DNA of 64,000 nt from the NCBI RefSeq assembly GCF_907164915.1, contig NC_061863.1, forward strand, positions 28,231,258 through 28,295,257, given 5' to 3'. Position 1 is the first letter of the stretch. Each line of letters begins with the position of its first letter. Shown here in pieces: positions 11,761 through 22,755 of this stretch. The notes under the pieces were generated by a model. It was given only the letters and a program-made list of their open reading frames with translations. It was not told where the DNA came from and ran no database searches. A program made the position numbers and the translations under genes. Source of the DNA: Impatiens glandulifera (Eukaryota > Streptophyta > Magnoliopsida > Ericales > Balsaminaceae).

Positions 11761-12958
11761 ATGGAGTTAAGAAATGACATACTAAATTTATTGTTGATTG
11801 ACTTTTTTCTTGTTGGTTTTCTTTTCTATGAATTCTTCTCTATGCCACCTTTCATTCTCTTACCAGATTCTATTTTCTTCTTAGATTTAATTCCTTTGAC
11901 TCGAATAGAGGTACCCTCACTAGAAACTAATCCAATTGGTGGTGTTTGAGTCTTTATATCATGTTGTAACTTATTATCCATAAACTTACATTGGCTCCGT
12001 AACACATTTTTTTTTTCAAATACCTATACGTATTATCTCTTTATGCTGCCTTTGAAAATAAATGCATAGACAAACAACACAAATCTCTATATCGGATATT
12101 TTGAAATTGTCTCGGATCAACATTACTGTTTTCCACCATTGAATCTGTTACTGCAAAATATCCTTCTTTTTCGTTCTAGTCCACCTCGTTAATATCATGG
12201 CAGTAGAAATATTCATCACGTTTCTCATCGTGAATATCTTTAGAATGTGAGCACACAAAATTTCACCAAAATCAAATTTACGATAGCTACACTCAATATT
12301 ATCACCATTTTTATGAACTATAAATGTATGATGATATCTCCTTTTGTGGAGAGTTATTTTATATTTTATGTGTATCAACATCTCCAATCATTTCTACATC
12401 GCAATCATGAGACATAAACCGTTTCTATTAAAACATTTAAATAGCCCAGGAGTGTAAACCATACTTGCATCTTTTAATATCTCAATGGGGTAGGAAAAAC
12501 ATGGAACACTAGTAATTGATTTGAAATCAGCTTTTAACTTATCATATCTACGTTCCTTAATGACTCTGTTAAAATGTTTGAAAAATTCCAAGAACTTGTG
12601 TTTGTAGGAGACATACATTTTCAACATACTATTAATGCTCTCACTTCTTTGTGTTGTAGTCATATCAGTACAAAACATATATTGTTCATATGCTAAAGCC
12701 CCCTTTCTCCTAATGCAAAACATACGCTTCAACCAATCGTTGTCTTCAAGCGCATACTTAGTCAACATTTGATTCCAGGATTCAAGAAACTCTCTCTCTT
12801 CATCAAAATCATATATACATGAAAAAAATTATTCGAAAACTCTCTGAACTCATGAAACACAGAGCTTAAATGTATGGCTGAATTTTGAAAATAGGCCAAA
12901 ATCACAAATGATGATTTGTTTCATTTCATTTATTTGTTAAGGCGTTAGCCATGGCTGC
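11761..12958 (-). pseudogene. FAR1/FRS-like MULE transposase relic, copy 1, C-terminal part
   Basis: Minus-strand continuation of the transposase relic interrupted by the solo LTR. Recognisable blocks include [19 protein letters not shown], the MTTTQRSESINSMLK motif typical of FAR1/FRS proteins (12768-12394), and a SWIM zinc-finger region IECSYRKFDFGEILCAHILK (12387-12148). The SWIM motif needs CxC...CxH; here the second Cys is Tyr, so it is broken, while copy 2 (31549-32097) keeps CGC. A lysine-rich C-terminal piece matching copy 2 (about 32290) reads at 11949-11761. In-frame stops lie between 12958 and 12770. FAR1-type proteins are MULE-derived transcription factors or transposases; this one is dead. 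Confidence 0.75.
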
Positions 12959-12963
12959 GTCTT
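12959..12963. repeat. target-site duplication gtctt (left)
   Basis: 5-bp duplication matching 14751-14755, flanking the solo LTR. Five bases is the usual copia integrase footprint. Confidence 0.8.
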
Positions 12964-14750
12964 TGATAGGATCAGTGTTACCAATAAAGACTAGGGTCTG
13001 ACTATTGATAACAGCTTATGATAAACGATTTGATAATAATCTTGTGAGGGATTATTATCTGTTTCTATTCTTCACAAATCCTCCGAACTCTTAAAATGGA
13101 TTTAAGTGCGGAAGTGTTCGTCGGATTTGAAGCTTTGAACGACTGAAGGTAAATGGCAGAAAGTAAAGAACACAAAGAGTTTTATGGATGTTCGGAGATA
13201 AACTCCTACGTCACCCCTTCTTCCACAACCGGAAGGATATCCACTAAATACTTTAAATCGAATACAACTTATTGAGATAGCTAATTCTATGTTGAACAGA
13301 ACAACCTCTGTTCAACTTACAATATTCTCACAGCTAGACAATAATTGAATCTCTCTCTTGAGCTTGAATGATGATAGAAATCAGTAAGAGCAAGAGCAAG
13401 TAATTTCGTGTGTTCAATTGATTCGATGATTGAGTAAATGTTCAAGTGATCTAGTGATTCGTCCGTTGTCCTTGAGCATCTATTTGTAGTAGAAGGACAC
13501 CAACGACTGAATCTTCTTCGTGGACACGTGGCAAGTGTCCGTTGGAAGGCCTCCCATAGTACTAAAATACTACAGACTCTGAGCAAATGGATCGTGGCTG
13601 TACCGAACTAGTAGTGCGCCGAATATCCTCTGATATTGTTTTGTACTAGATAGGCAGTTGAAAGGATATTTGCGTACGTGGCGTTCGTTCATTTGATACA
13701 ATTAGCTGGCTTGTCAGGCTACACAGAAGTGAGTGAAGCAGGAGTAGTAGACAACTAGTTGATCATGGTTAGATGTATACTTTCTTCAGACGACTACTGA
13801 AGCAAGGCATTAGACGTGCTCCGTTAGACCTCATCTAAAGGAGTTAGACGTCCTTGTCTAACTACACATCCTTTAAGACCTCGTGTAAAGGAGTTAGACG
13901 ACCTCGTCTAACAACGCATCCTTTTAGACCTCGTCTAAAGGATTTAGACGACCTTGTCTAACTATGCATCCCTTTAGACCTCGTCTAAAGGAGTTAGACG
14001 TCCTCGTCTAACTACGCATCTCTTTAGACCTCGTTTAAAGGAATTAGATGTCCCCGTCTAACTACGCATCCCTTTAGACCTCGTCTAAAGGAGTTAGACG
14101 ACCTCGTCTAACTATGCATCCCTTTAGACCTCGTCTAGCTACACATCCATTTAGACATCGTCTAAAGGAGTTAGACATCCTCGTCTAACTACTCATCCCT
14201 TTAGACCTCATCTAAAGGAGTTAGATGACCTCGTTTAACTACGCATCCCTGTAGACCTCGTCTAATTACGTTTCCCTTTAGACTTCGTCTAAAGGAGTTA
14301 AACGTCATGCTCAACTACGTGTTCTTTAGACTCATCTAAAAGAGTGTAGAGTCCTTGTCTACATACGTTTCCCTTTAGACTTCGTCTAAGGTGTTAGCCT
14401 ACCATGTCTAACTACGTTTCTCTTTAGACTTTCGTCTAAAGGAGTTTAGACTACCACCGTCAAACTACGTTTCCCTTTACCACTTTGTCTAAAGGAGGTT
14501 AAACGTCCTCATCTAACTACGTGTGAGTTATTTAGCCTACTTAGATCACATCTAAATTTGCATAGTCTTATGCACCTTCACAAAAAAATAGACAACTATC
14601 TTTATTATAATTAACACTATCTAGCTTTATTCTATTTAACACTCATCAAAATTCTATTGTTTAATATTTCATAGATTTTGTTATTTCTAAGTTAATTACT
14701 TCTCACTTAACTAACTCTTTTCTTTACTTTGTTATTAAATTTTTCTAACA
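12964..14750 (-). mobile_element. solo LTR of the AGACGT-palindrome copia-like family
   Basis: 1,787-bp element whose ends in its own orientation are TGTTAGAAAAATT... and ...GATCCTATCA, flanked by the TSD gtctt. Its interior is homologous to the LTRs at 33447-35159 and 41399-42950: shared blocks include tcgtggc..accgaactagtagtgcgccgaat (about 13590-13625), gcatttagacgtg near 13805, and the segment at 12970-13330. Only one LTR is present and no internal region, so it is most simply the product of LTR-LTR recombination. It interrupts the FAR1-like relic just after the codons for the conserved D-Q-D motif. Confidence 0.85.
13800..14530. repeat. palindromic TTAGAC...GTCTAA array in the solo LTR
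   Basis: Tandem units of about 50-52 bp made of two inverted motifs: ttagacctcgtctaaagga and ttagacgacctcgtctaact. Around 14 units are present, degenerating to the right. The period and spacer sequences differ from those in the other LTRs (about 28 bp) although the TTAGAC/GTCTAA core is shared. Confidence 0.9.
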
Positions 14751-14755
14751 GTCTT

Positions 14756-14998
14756 GATCTATAAGAATGGTTTCGAATTTTTTACCACGCATAACTGTGG
14801 TGAAAGTCTCAAAATTCATAGCAGTTTCATTGTATAATAGAGCTGCACCAAAAATAATAGATTGTTTGTGATGATTAACACCTACAAAAACACAATTGGA
14901 CGACCTTCCTTATTCTTTTTATAAGTCGTGTCGAAACTAACAACGTCTCTAAAATATGAAAAATTAGATTGCATCTTGGGCATCAGACCAAGAAATAT
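14756..14998 (-). pseudogene. FAR1/FRS-like MULE transposase relic, copy 1, catalytic-domain part
   Basis: The minus-strand reading from the gap edge gives SNFSYFRDVVSFDTTYKKNK then EGRPIVFLVGVNHHKQS and, near the LTR insertion, ETILIDQD. These are the MULE/FAR1 transposase core blocks with the first catalytic Asp (FDTTY) and the second (DQD) both still present. The upstream FAR1 DNA-binding domain would lie in the N gap. A stop precedes 14882 in the printed frame, so small lesions exist. The reading resumes after the LTR at 12958 with D-A-A-M-A-N-A-L, confirming that both parts belong to one gene. Confidence 0.75.
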
Positions 14999-15498
14999 NN
15001 NNNNNNNNNNNNNNNNNNNNNNNNNNNNNNNNNNNNNNNNNNNNNNNNNNNNNNNNNNNNNNNNNNNNNNNNNNNNNNNNNNNNNNNNNNNNNNNNNNNN
15101 NNNNNNNNNNNNNNNNNNNNNNNNNNNNNNNNNNNNNNNNNNNNNNNNNNNNNNNNNNNNNNNNNNNNNNNNNNNNNNNNNNNNNNNNNNNNNNNNNNNN
15201 NNNNNNNNNNNNNNNNNNNNNNNNNNNNNNNNNNNNNNNNNNNNNNNNNNNNNNNNNNNNNNNNNNNNNNNNNNNNNNNNNNNNNNNNNNNNNNNNNNNN
15301 NNNNNNNNNNNNNNNNNNNNNNNNNNNNNNNNNNNNNNNNNNNNNNNNNNNNNNNNNNNNNNNNNNNNNNNNNNNNNNNNNNNNNNNNNNNNNNNNNNNN
15401 NNNNNNNNNNNNNNNNNNNNNNNNNNNNNNNNNNNNNNNNNNNNNNNNNNNNNNNNNNNNNNNNNNNNNNNNNNNNNNNNNNNNNNNNNNNNNNNNNN
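14999..15498. other. assembly gap (500 N)
   Basis: Exactly 500 N, probably an arbitrary scaffold spacer. It hides the 5' part of FAR1-like copy 1 and the reverse transcriptase/3' LTR end of the minus-strand copia. ORFs spanning it are artefacts. Confidence 1.
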
Positions 15499-17998
15499 GT
15501 TGATGGAATCCTTTAGCCACAAGACATGCTTTATGTCGATCAATAGACCCGTCAATTTTATGATTGAGTTTGAAAACCCATTTACATCCAACAAGACTAT
15601 GAGATGGTGTACGATGAATAATAGATCATGTTTTATTCTGAATAAGAGCATTATATTCATTTGTCATGGCAAGACGCCATTGCAGATCCTTATTAGCATT
15701 GGTAAAATATGTAAGTGTAGTAGTGAGAGCTGATGAAGATATAGATCGTGCTTTATTGTGTGTGATCATCTGATGAGTTGAAGATTTATGTGCATTAACT
15801 GTTGTGATAATTGGTTGTGTTGAAGGAATAGTAATAACAATATAAGAAGATGATATAGTGTTTGGTGATGTTGTGGAGGTCAAAGAGGGTGATGGTGGAG
15901 ACGATGAAGTGATATGAGATAAAAAAGGTGGTATTGATGAATTAAGTATAGTTGTTGGAAGAGATGTCTCATTATATTCTTGTGGTTTAGACAAGTGCAC
16001 AAGGTCCTTTTGAAAGGAAAAGTGAGTTCGTAAAAAGTGACATGTCGAAAGATAAATATTCGTCTAGACGGAATGTGAAGACACTTATAACCTTTATGAG
16101 ATGAACTGTAACCAAGGAAACTGCATTCAGTAGTATGAAAATCGAGTTTGTGTTGATTGTATGGCCGTGTGAGTGGATAACAAGAACACCCAAATGTCTT
16201 AAAAAAACTATAGTCATGAGAAGAGTTAAATATAGTCTCGAATGGTGAACATTGATGTAATGTTGGAGTAGGAAGACGGTTGATAAGATATGTGACTTTT
16301 GCAAAAACTTCACTCCAATAATGTAGTGGCACAGTTGCATGAGCCAAAAAAGTGAGACCAGTTTCCGTAATATGACAAATTTTTCGTTCAGCAATTCCAT
16401 TTTGATCACTAGTATGTGGGCATGATAAACTATGTAAAATATCATGATTATCCGTTATTTGAAATTACTATATTCTCCTCCTCAACTAGTTTGCAATATT
16501 TTGATTTTACGACTAAATAAATTTTCAACAAGTCAAAGAAAGTTGATAAATGTATTCAAAACATCCGACTTTTTCTTTAGCGGATATATCCAAGTGAATT
16601 TGCTAAAATTATCCACAAAATGTACGAAATAACGACAACCAGTAGACGAAAATTCAGGAGTAGGTCCCTAAACATCCAAATGAATTAGGTCTAAAGGAGC
16701 CATAAATGTATATTTTGAAGCAGAATAAGGTAGTTTATGTGCTTTCCCATATTGACATGATCCATAAAAAGAAATAATATTACTACCTAAAATTGATAAT
16801 TTAAAGTGTGATATAATTAAAGATGTAGTAGCGCTAGAAGGATGTCCAAGTTAAGAATGCCAAATTTGAGCCGGAGATCGAATACCAATAAATACTTGTT
16901 TATTAGAACATGTTGAAAATGATTTTTCAGTAGGTTCAATGCAATAAAGTCCGTCCTTGAGTAATCCCTTAAGAAACACTATCTTCGTATCTCGGTCTTT
17001 AATAAGACAAACATTCAGGTAGAATTCAAAAAATACATTATTATCTGATGATAATCTCACAACACTCATCGGATTTTTTGTAATATCCCGAACGTGTAAG
17101 ATATTTTGTAAGTAGAGATTTTTTTGTTGATTTAAAATTTTAGTGGTACCAATATTATAAATATTTAGAGGCATACCATTTCCGACTTTAATAGTTTGAG
17201 TACCTATATAAGGAGCATGTACGTGTAGAAATAATATTACTACCTGAAACTGATAATTTACATGATCCACAAAAAGAAATTGTATTACTACCTGAAACTG
17301 ATAATTTAAAGTGTGATATAACTAAAGATGTAGTAGCGCTAGAAGGATGTCCAAGTTGTGAATGCCAAATTTGAGCCGGAGATCGAATACCAATAAATAC
17401 TTGTTTATTAGAACATGTAGAAAATGAATTTTCAGTAGGTTCAATGCAATAAAGTCCGTCCTTGAGTAATCCCTTAAGAAGCACTATCTTCGTATCTCGG
17501 TCTTTAATAAGACAAACATTCAGGTGGAATTCAAAAAATACGTTATTATCTGATGAAAATCTCGCAACACTCATCAGATTTTTAGTAATATCCAGAACGT
17601 GTAAGATATTTTGTAAGTAGAGATTTTTTTGTTGATTTAAAATTTTAGTGGTACCAATATTATAAATATTTAGATGCACACCGTTTCCGACTTCAATAGT
17701 TTGAGTACCTATATAAGGAGCATGTACGTGTAGATTATTAAGATCAGAAGTAATATGGTCGGTAACACCTGAAATTGGAAACCAAATGGGATCCACAATA
17801 GTAGACGATGTAACTAACATTGTTTTAGAATTTGTAGAAGGATTAAAACGAGGGCATTCGAGAGCACTATGTCCTTGGACATTACATATTTGACAAGATG
17901 AATTATAAAAATAACTTTCGGAGTGATGACCATTTTTTTGACAAAAATTACAATGCGGACGATTATTGTCTCGGTTCTGTCTTTGGTTCTTTCCGCCT
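15499..17998 (-). pseudogene. decayed Ty1/copia gag-pol (RE1-like), 3' part
   Basis: Minus-strand order from 17998: zinc knuckles CNFCQKNGHHSESY (last Cys is Tyr) and CQICNVQGHSALEC (intact); a protease block reading WFPISGVTDHITSDLNN, where the catalytic D-S-G is now I-S-G; GAG-pre-integrase with HSQLGHPSSA; then a second near-copy of that block; integrase pieces (HYWSEVFAKVTYLINRLPTP, FGCSCYPLTRPYN); a Ser/Thr-rich linker; and the start of reverse transcriptase (AMTNEYNALIQNKT, then AKGFHQ at the gap edge). Frameshifts separate the printed ORFs and stops occur throughout. The gag start lies beyond the nested insertion at 22756-23480. Confidence 0.85.
16757..17747 (-). repeat. tandem duplication (505-bp offset) within the copia pol
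   Basis: 16757-17229 and 17263-17747 are near-identical direct copies covering the region just after the protease through GAG-pre-integrase. For example, gtagtagcgctagaaggatg occurs in both, offset by 505 bp. Differences are scattered point changes: the second copy reads ccaagttgtgaatgcc where the first has ccaagttaagaatgcc, introducing a stop. The repeated order shows a tandem duplication in this copy, not two elements. Confidence 0.9.
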
Positions 17999-18003
17999 CC
18001 ATG
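17999..18003. repeat. target-site duplication ccatg (left)
   Basis: Matches 22751-22755 exactly. It marks insertion of the plus-strand copia into the minus-strand one. Confidence 0.9.
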
Positions 18004-18375
18004 TGTTGAGTTATGGAGCCTACACTTATAATAAACTCTTCATTGTTAATTAGAGTTTATTGGGTTTTCTTTTTTTGGTTTTGAGCTTGGGCCTGACTAA
18101 AGTTATTTAGGTTTATTACCTGAATGTTTACCCTATAAATATGTGATTATTAAGGGTTTATATTGTGGAAGACTGAATTCTAGAGAGATAAAGTGTGAGG
18201 CAAAAAACTTTGTATTCCTTCTTCTTCTTCATAGTGAAATTTGGTGGTGGCTGAAGTGAATGTAGCTCAATTTGAGTGAACCACTATAAATCTGTGTGTT
18301 CTTGTGTTCTTCTTTCTTGTGTTTTGTACATATTGTTTCCAAGCAGGTCGGATTTGGGAGATTCAAATCCTAACA
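18004..18375 (+). repeat. 5' LTR of nested copia
   Basis: 372 bp, TG...CA ends. A TATA-like ctataaatatg lies at about 18131-18141, which would place the transcript start in the LTR interior. Near-identical to 22380-22750. Confidence 0.95.
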
Positions 18376-18377
18376 AC

Positions 18378-18389
18378 TGGTATCAGAGT
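18378..18389 (+). promoter_or_regulatory. primer binding site (tRNA-iMet)
   Basis: tggtatcagagt, two bases after the 5' LTR, complementary to the 3' end of initiator-Met tRNA (standard TGGTATCAGAGC with the last base changed). Primes minus-strand DNA synthesis. Confidence 0.9.
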
Positions 18390-18418
18390 AGCTATGCTAG
18401 ATCTGGGCATTGGAAACA

Positions 18419-19258
18419 ATGGCAAGTGAGAACAGTATAGGACATGGGATTGGAAGATTTGATGGGACAGATTATGTCTTCTAGAGAATGCAGATTGAAG
18501 ATTATCTCTATGGATAGAAGCTTCATGTTCCTTTGAGTGAGAAACTAGAGAAGATGGATGAAGCTGAATGGAAATTCCTTGATAGATAGGTTTTAGGAGT
18601 TGTCCGATTGACGCTAGCCAAGACAGTTGCTCACAATGTAGCAAAGGAGAAGACCACCATGGGTCTGATGAAAGCTATTTCTGATATGTATGAGAAACCA
18701 TCTCTTAACAACAAGGTACACTTAATGAAAAGACTCTTTTACTTAAGAATGATTGATGGTACTTCTGTCACTACTTATTTGAATGAATTCAATACAATTG
18801 TGAATCAATTGCTATTAGTTGAGATTGATTTTGGGGATAAAGTTAGTGCCCTGATTTTGTTAGCATCTCTACCAAATAGTTGAGAACCTATGAGGGCAGC
18901 AATTAGTAATTCAGTTGGAAATGCTAAACAGAAATTTGTTGAAGTTAGAGATCGTATTCTTGCTGAAGAGGTTCGTAAAATTGATTCTGGTGAAACGTTC
19001 AAAGGTTCTGCTCTGAATGTGGAAAACAGGGGCATAGGTAATAATAGAAATTTCAACCGAGGTAAGAGCAGATCTATGTCGAGGAGCAAGAAGTCCGGGC
19101 GGACATTTGAGTGCTGGAATTGTGGTAAACATGGTCATTTAAAGAGGAATTGCAAAGCACCGAAGAAAAATGGTGATGATAAAAATGATGCAGCCAACTT
19201 TGTTACAGAATTTGTCACTGATGCGTTACTTCTGTCTGTTGATAGCCCGATAGATTAA
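18419..19258 (+). pseudogene. gag of nested copia (UBN2-type), with stops
   Basis: Starts at the ATG 30 bp after the primer site, MASENSIGHGIGRFDG. The UBN2/gag domain runs roughly residues 20-200, with TLAKTVAHNVAKEKTT and LFYLRMIDGTSVTTYLNEF; a basic linker follows, then a perfect CCHC knuckle CWNCGKHGHLKRNC (19112-19153). In-frame stops occur at codons 22, 33 and 57, at about 18881, and at the gag/protease junction (19256). Gag forms the particle that packages element RNA. The reading stays in one frame with pol, as expected for a single polyprotein. Confidence 0.9.
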
Positions 19259-22200
19259 TGGGTTTTGGACTCAGGAGCATCTTTCCACACCACTGCTCAC
19301 AAAGAATTAATGGAGAATTATGTGTCTGGAAACTGTGGGAAAGTTTATCTCGCAGATGGTGAGCCACTAGATATTGTTGGCATGGGGGACATCAAATTGA
19401 AGATGGCAAATGGTTCTGTTTGGAAGATTAATAAGGTGAGACACATTCTAGGTTTAATGCGCAATTTGATCTCTGTTACACAACTTGATGAAGAAGGTCA
19501 CAATTTCAGTTGTGGAAATGGTGCGTGGAAGGTGACTAAAGGAGCAATAGTTGTTGCTCGAGTTCAAAAAACTGGAACGTTATACATGACTTCAACTTGT
19601 AGAGAATCAGTTGCTGCTGTAGTTGATGAGTCGAAGAATAGTGAGCTGTGGCATTGCAGGTTGGGCCAGATGAGCGAAAAAGGGATGAAAATTCTTTTGA
19701 AGAATGGGCAGATTCCAGAACTGAAGTCTGTTGAACATCAGTTATGTGAAACCTGCATTCTTGGAAAACAGAAACGGGTGAGTTTCTTAAAAATTGGGAA
19801 GGAGCTCAAAAAAGAAAGACTAGAGTTGGTATACACTAATATGTGGGGACCTGCACCTGTTTCTTCTATTGGCGGATCACAATACTACGTGACATTTATA
19901 GATGACTCGACAAGAAAGGTATGGATATATTTTATGAAGCACAAGTCTGAAGTATTTGCTATTTTAAAGAAATGGAAGGCTTTGGTTGAAAATAAAACAA
20001 ATCAGAAAGTTAAGTGTTTGAGATCCGACAACGAAGGTGAATATATCAATTCAGATTTCAAAGAGTATTGTTCTGTGAATGGGATCAGTATGATGAAGAC
20101 TGTTCCCCGAATGCCTCAAGAGAATAGAGTAGCTGAACGAATGAATCGAACATTGAACGAGCATGCTAGAAGCATGAGATTGCATGCAGGGCTGCCTAAA
20201 ACCTTCTGGGCAGAAGCTATTAATACTTCTGCCTATTTGATAAACAAGGGACCCTCTGTTCCTCTTGAATTCAAAATTCCTGAAGAAGCTTGGAGCAATA
20301 AAAAGGTAAACCTTTCTTATTTGAAAGTGTTTGGTTGTTTATCATATGTTCATATTAATGAATATGATAGGAGAAAGCTTGATCCAAAGTCTAATAAATG
20401 TTTTTTCATTAGTTATGGTGATATCGAGTTTGGTTATCGTTTCTGGGATAATCAAAATCGGAAGATCATTCGTAGAAGAAATGTTATCTTCAATGAACAG
20501 GTTCTCTACAAAGATTGTGTTGGAAAGACATCAGATGGTGATTCCAAGTTGGAAGAGACTGGTACAGTCGATTTGAGAGAATTTTCAGCTGAATATATAT
20601 CGGTTGTCGAAGAAGAACAATGTGTTGTTGAAGATGAAATCGTTGAGAACATGGCCCTAGAGGTAAATCAGCAAACACCGGTTATACAGTTGAGAAGATC
20701 ATCAAGGAATCAAAAACAAGTTGAGAGGTTGTCTCCATCTCTAAACTATATCTTGTTGACAGATAGAGGTGAACCTGAATGTTATGAGGAAACAATACAA
20801 TATGATGAATCGTTTAAGTGGGAGTCTGCTATGAAAGATGAGATGAATTCTTTGATGTTGAATCAGACTTGGGAGCTCACTGAGCTACCAAAGGGAAAGA
20901 AAGCACTTCACAACAAATAGATCTTCAGGATTAAAGAAGAACATGATAAAACCATGAGGTACAAGGCAAGATTGGTTATGAAAGGATTTCAACAGAAAGA
21001 AGGTATTGACTACAATGAGATCTTCTCTCCAGTAGTTAAATTGATGACAATCAGAACTATTTTGAGTTTGGATGTGAAAGAAGACTTTCATCTTCAACAA
21101 ATGGATGTCAAAACTGCTTTTCTTCATGGTGATTTAGATGAAGAGATTTATATGCGACAACCAGGAGGATTTGAAATCAAAGGAAAAGATGAGCTTGTGT
21201 GTAAGCTTCAGAAGAGTCTGTATGGTTTGAAACAGGCTCCAAGGCAATGGTACAAAAAGTTCGATAACTTCATGAAAAGTAACAATTTTCTAAGGTGTGA
21301 AGCTGATCATTGCTGCTATATTAAGAGGTTTGATAAATCGTACATTATTCTGCTCTTTATGTTGATGACATGTTGATTGTTGGAGCAAGTTTGTATGAGA
21401 TTAACAAGCTGAAGAAAGAGTTGTCTGAAAAGTTTGCAATGAAGGATTTGGGTGCTGCTAAATAAATCCTTGGGATGAGAATTTTCAGGGATGAAGAAGT
21501 TCTCAAGCTTTCACAAGAAGAATATGTGAAGAAAGTTCTTAGCAGGTTCAACTTGTATGATATAAAACCAGTTACTACCCCTTTATCTAGTCACTTCAGA
21601 CTATCTAAAGATCAGTCACCTTCAACAGAGGAGGAGAAGAAAAATTACATGGCCACTATTCCGTATGCCTCTGCCATTGGTTGTATTATGTATGCGATGG
21701 TTTGCACAAGACCAGACATATCACATGTAGTGGGAGTTGTTAGCAGATTCATGAGCAATCTGGGTAGACAACATTGAGAAGCAGTAAAGTGGATACTACG
21801 ATACTTAAGAGGAAGTACGGGTCTCGCTTTGTGTTTTCGAAAGTCTAATATGGATTTATAAGGATATGTTGATGCTGACAATAGTGGTAATGTTGATAGT
21901 AGGAAGAAAAAAACATGGTACATTTATACTCTGGGAGGTACTGCAATTAGTTGGGTTTCAAAATTGCAGAAGATTGTTGCACTTTTTTGTTGTGAGGCAA
22001 AGTATGTTGCTGTGACAGAAACTGTTAAGGAGATGATGTGGTTACAACCCTTTTTACGAGAATTGGGTCAAGACTACGAGGGAAGTGTGTTGTGATGCGA
22101 CAGTCAAAGTGCCATTCATTTGGAAAAGAATCTTGTTTATCATGGCAGGACGAAGCATATACAAGTTTGTTATCATTTCATCCTGTCAGCTTCAGAAGAT

Positions 22201-22317
22201 GGAGTATTAGCTCTTGAGAAGATTCTCGGGAGTGAGAATCTAGCTGATATGTTGACGAAAGTTGTGACAAATGAGAAACTGAAGTTGTGTGCAACTTCAG
22301 TTGGTCTTCTTCGTTAA
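19259..22317 (+). pseudogene. pol of nested copia (protease-integrase-RT-RNase H), dead
   Basis: Protease WVLDSGASFHTT (D-S-G intact). GAG-pre-integrase LWHCRLGQMSEKGMK...CETC, where the second His of the HHCC finger is Gln. Integrase core begins LVYTNMWGP, with the first catalytic Asp replaced by Asn; FIDDSTRKVW and RSDNEGEYIN keep the others. RT has ARLVMKGFQQKEGIDYNEIF and DVKTAFLHGDLDEEIYM. One base is missing immediately before the Y-V-D-D-M catalytic motif (about 21350), shifting frame for the rest. RNase H shows CCEAKYVA and CDSQSAIHL. Stops at 20920, about 21466, 21777, 21860 and 22096. The true terminus is 22317, followed by untranslated sequence and the PPT. Confidence 0.92.
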
Positions 22318-22365
22318 GACACCGAATGGAAAGCCACTACCGATCGAGAAATGATGAAGTTAGTC

Positions 22366-22379
22366 TTCAAGTGGGAGAT
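22366..22379 (+). promoter_or_regulatory. polypurine tract of nested copia
   Basis: Purine-rich tcaagtgggagat directly before the 3' LTR; it would prime plus-strand synthesis. Confidence 0.75.
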
Positions 22380-22750
22380 TGTTGAGTTATGGAGCCTACA
22401 CTTATAATAAACTCTACATTGTTAATTAGAGTTTATTGGGTTTTCTTTTTTTGGTTTTGAGCTTGGGCCTGACCAAAGTTATTTAGGTTTATTACATGAA
22501 TGTTTACCCTATAAATATGTGATTATTAAGGGTTACATTGTGGAAGACTGAATTCTAGAGAGATAAAGTGTGAGGCAAAAAACTCTGTATTCCTTCTTCT
22601 TCTTCATAGTGAAATCTGGTGGTGGCTGAAGTGGATATAGCTCAATTTGAGTGAACCACTATAAATCTGTGTGTTCTTGTGTTCTTCTTTCTTGTGTTTT
22701 TTACATATTGTTTTCAAGCAGATCGGATTTGGGAGATTCAAATCCTAACA
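22380..22750 (+). repeat. 3' LTR of nested copia
   Basis: 371 bp, TG...CA ends. Differs from the 5' LTR at about 12 sites, mostly single substitutions, plus one 1-bp indel near the gggttacattg segment. Confidence 0.95.
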
Positions 22751-22755
22751 CCATG

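Larger units (their letters stand above)
18004..22750 (+). mobile_element. nested Ty1/copia LTR retrotransposon
   Basis: Full-length 4,747-bp element: LTRs of 372 and 371 bp (TGTTGAGTTATGG...AAATCCTAACA), 5-bp TSD ccatg, initiator-Met primer site, single-frame gag-pol and polypurine tract. The LTRs differ at about 12 positions (roughly 97% identical), so the insertion is fairly recent compared with the host copia it interrupts. It carries ten premature stops and one frameshift and cannot move on its own. Domain order protease-integrase-RT-RNase H is diagnostic of Ty1/copia. The gag and integrase style suggests a Tork/Tnt1-like lineage (not searched). Confidence 0.95.

Noticed and set aside
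14882..15733. Long ORFs at 14882-15733 and 43465-44095
   Set aside because: They are mostly runs of X across N gaps.
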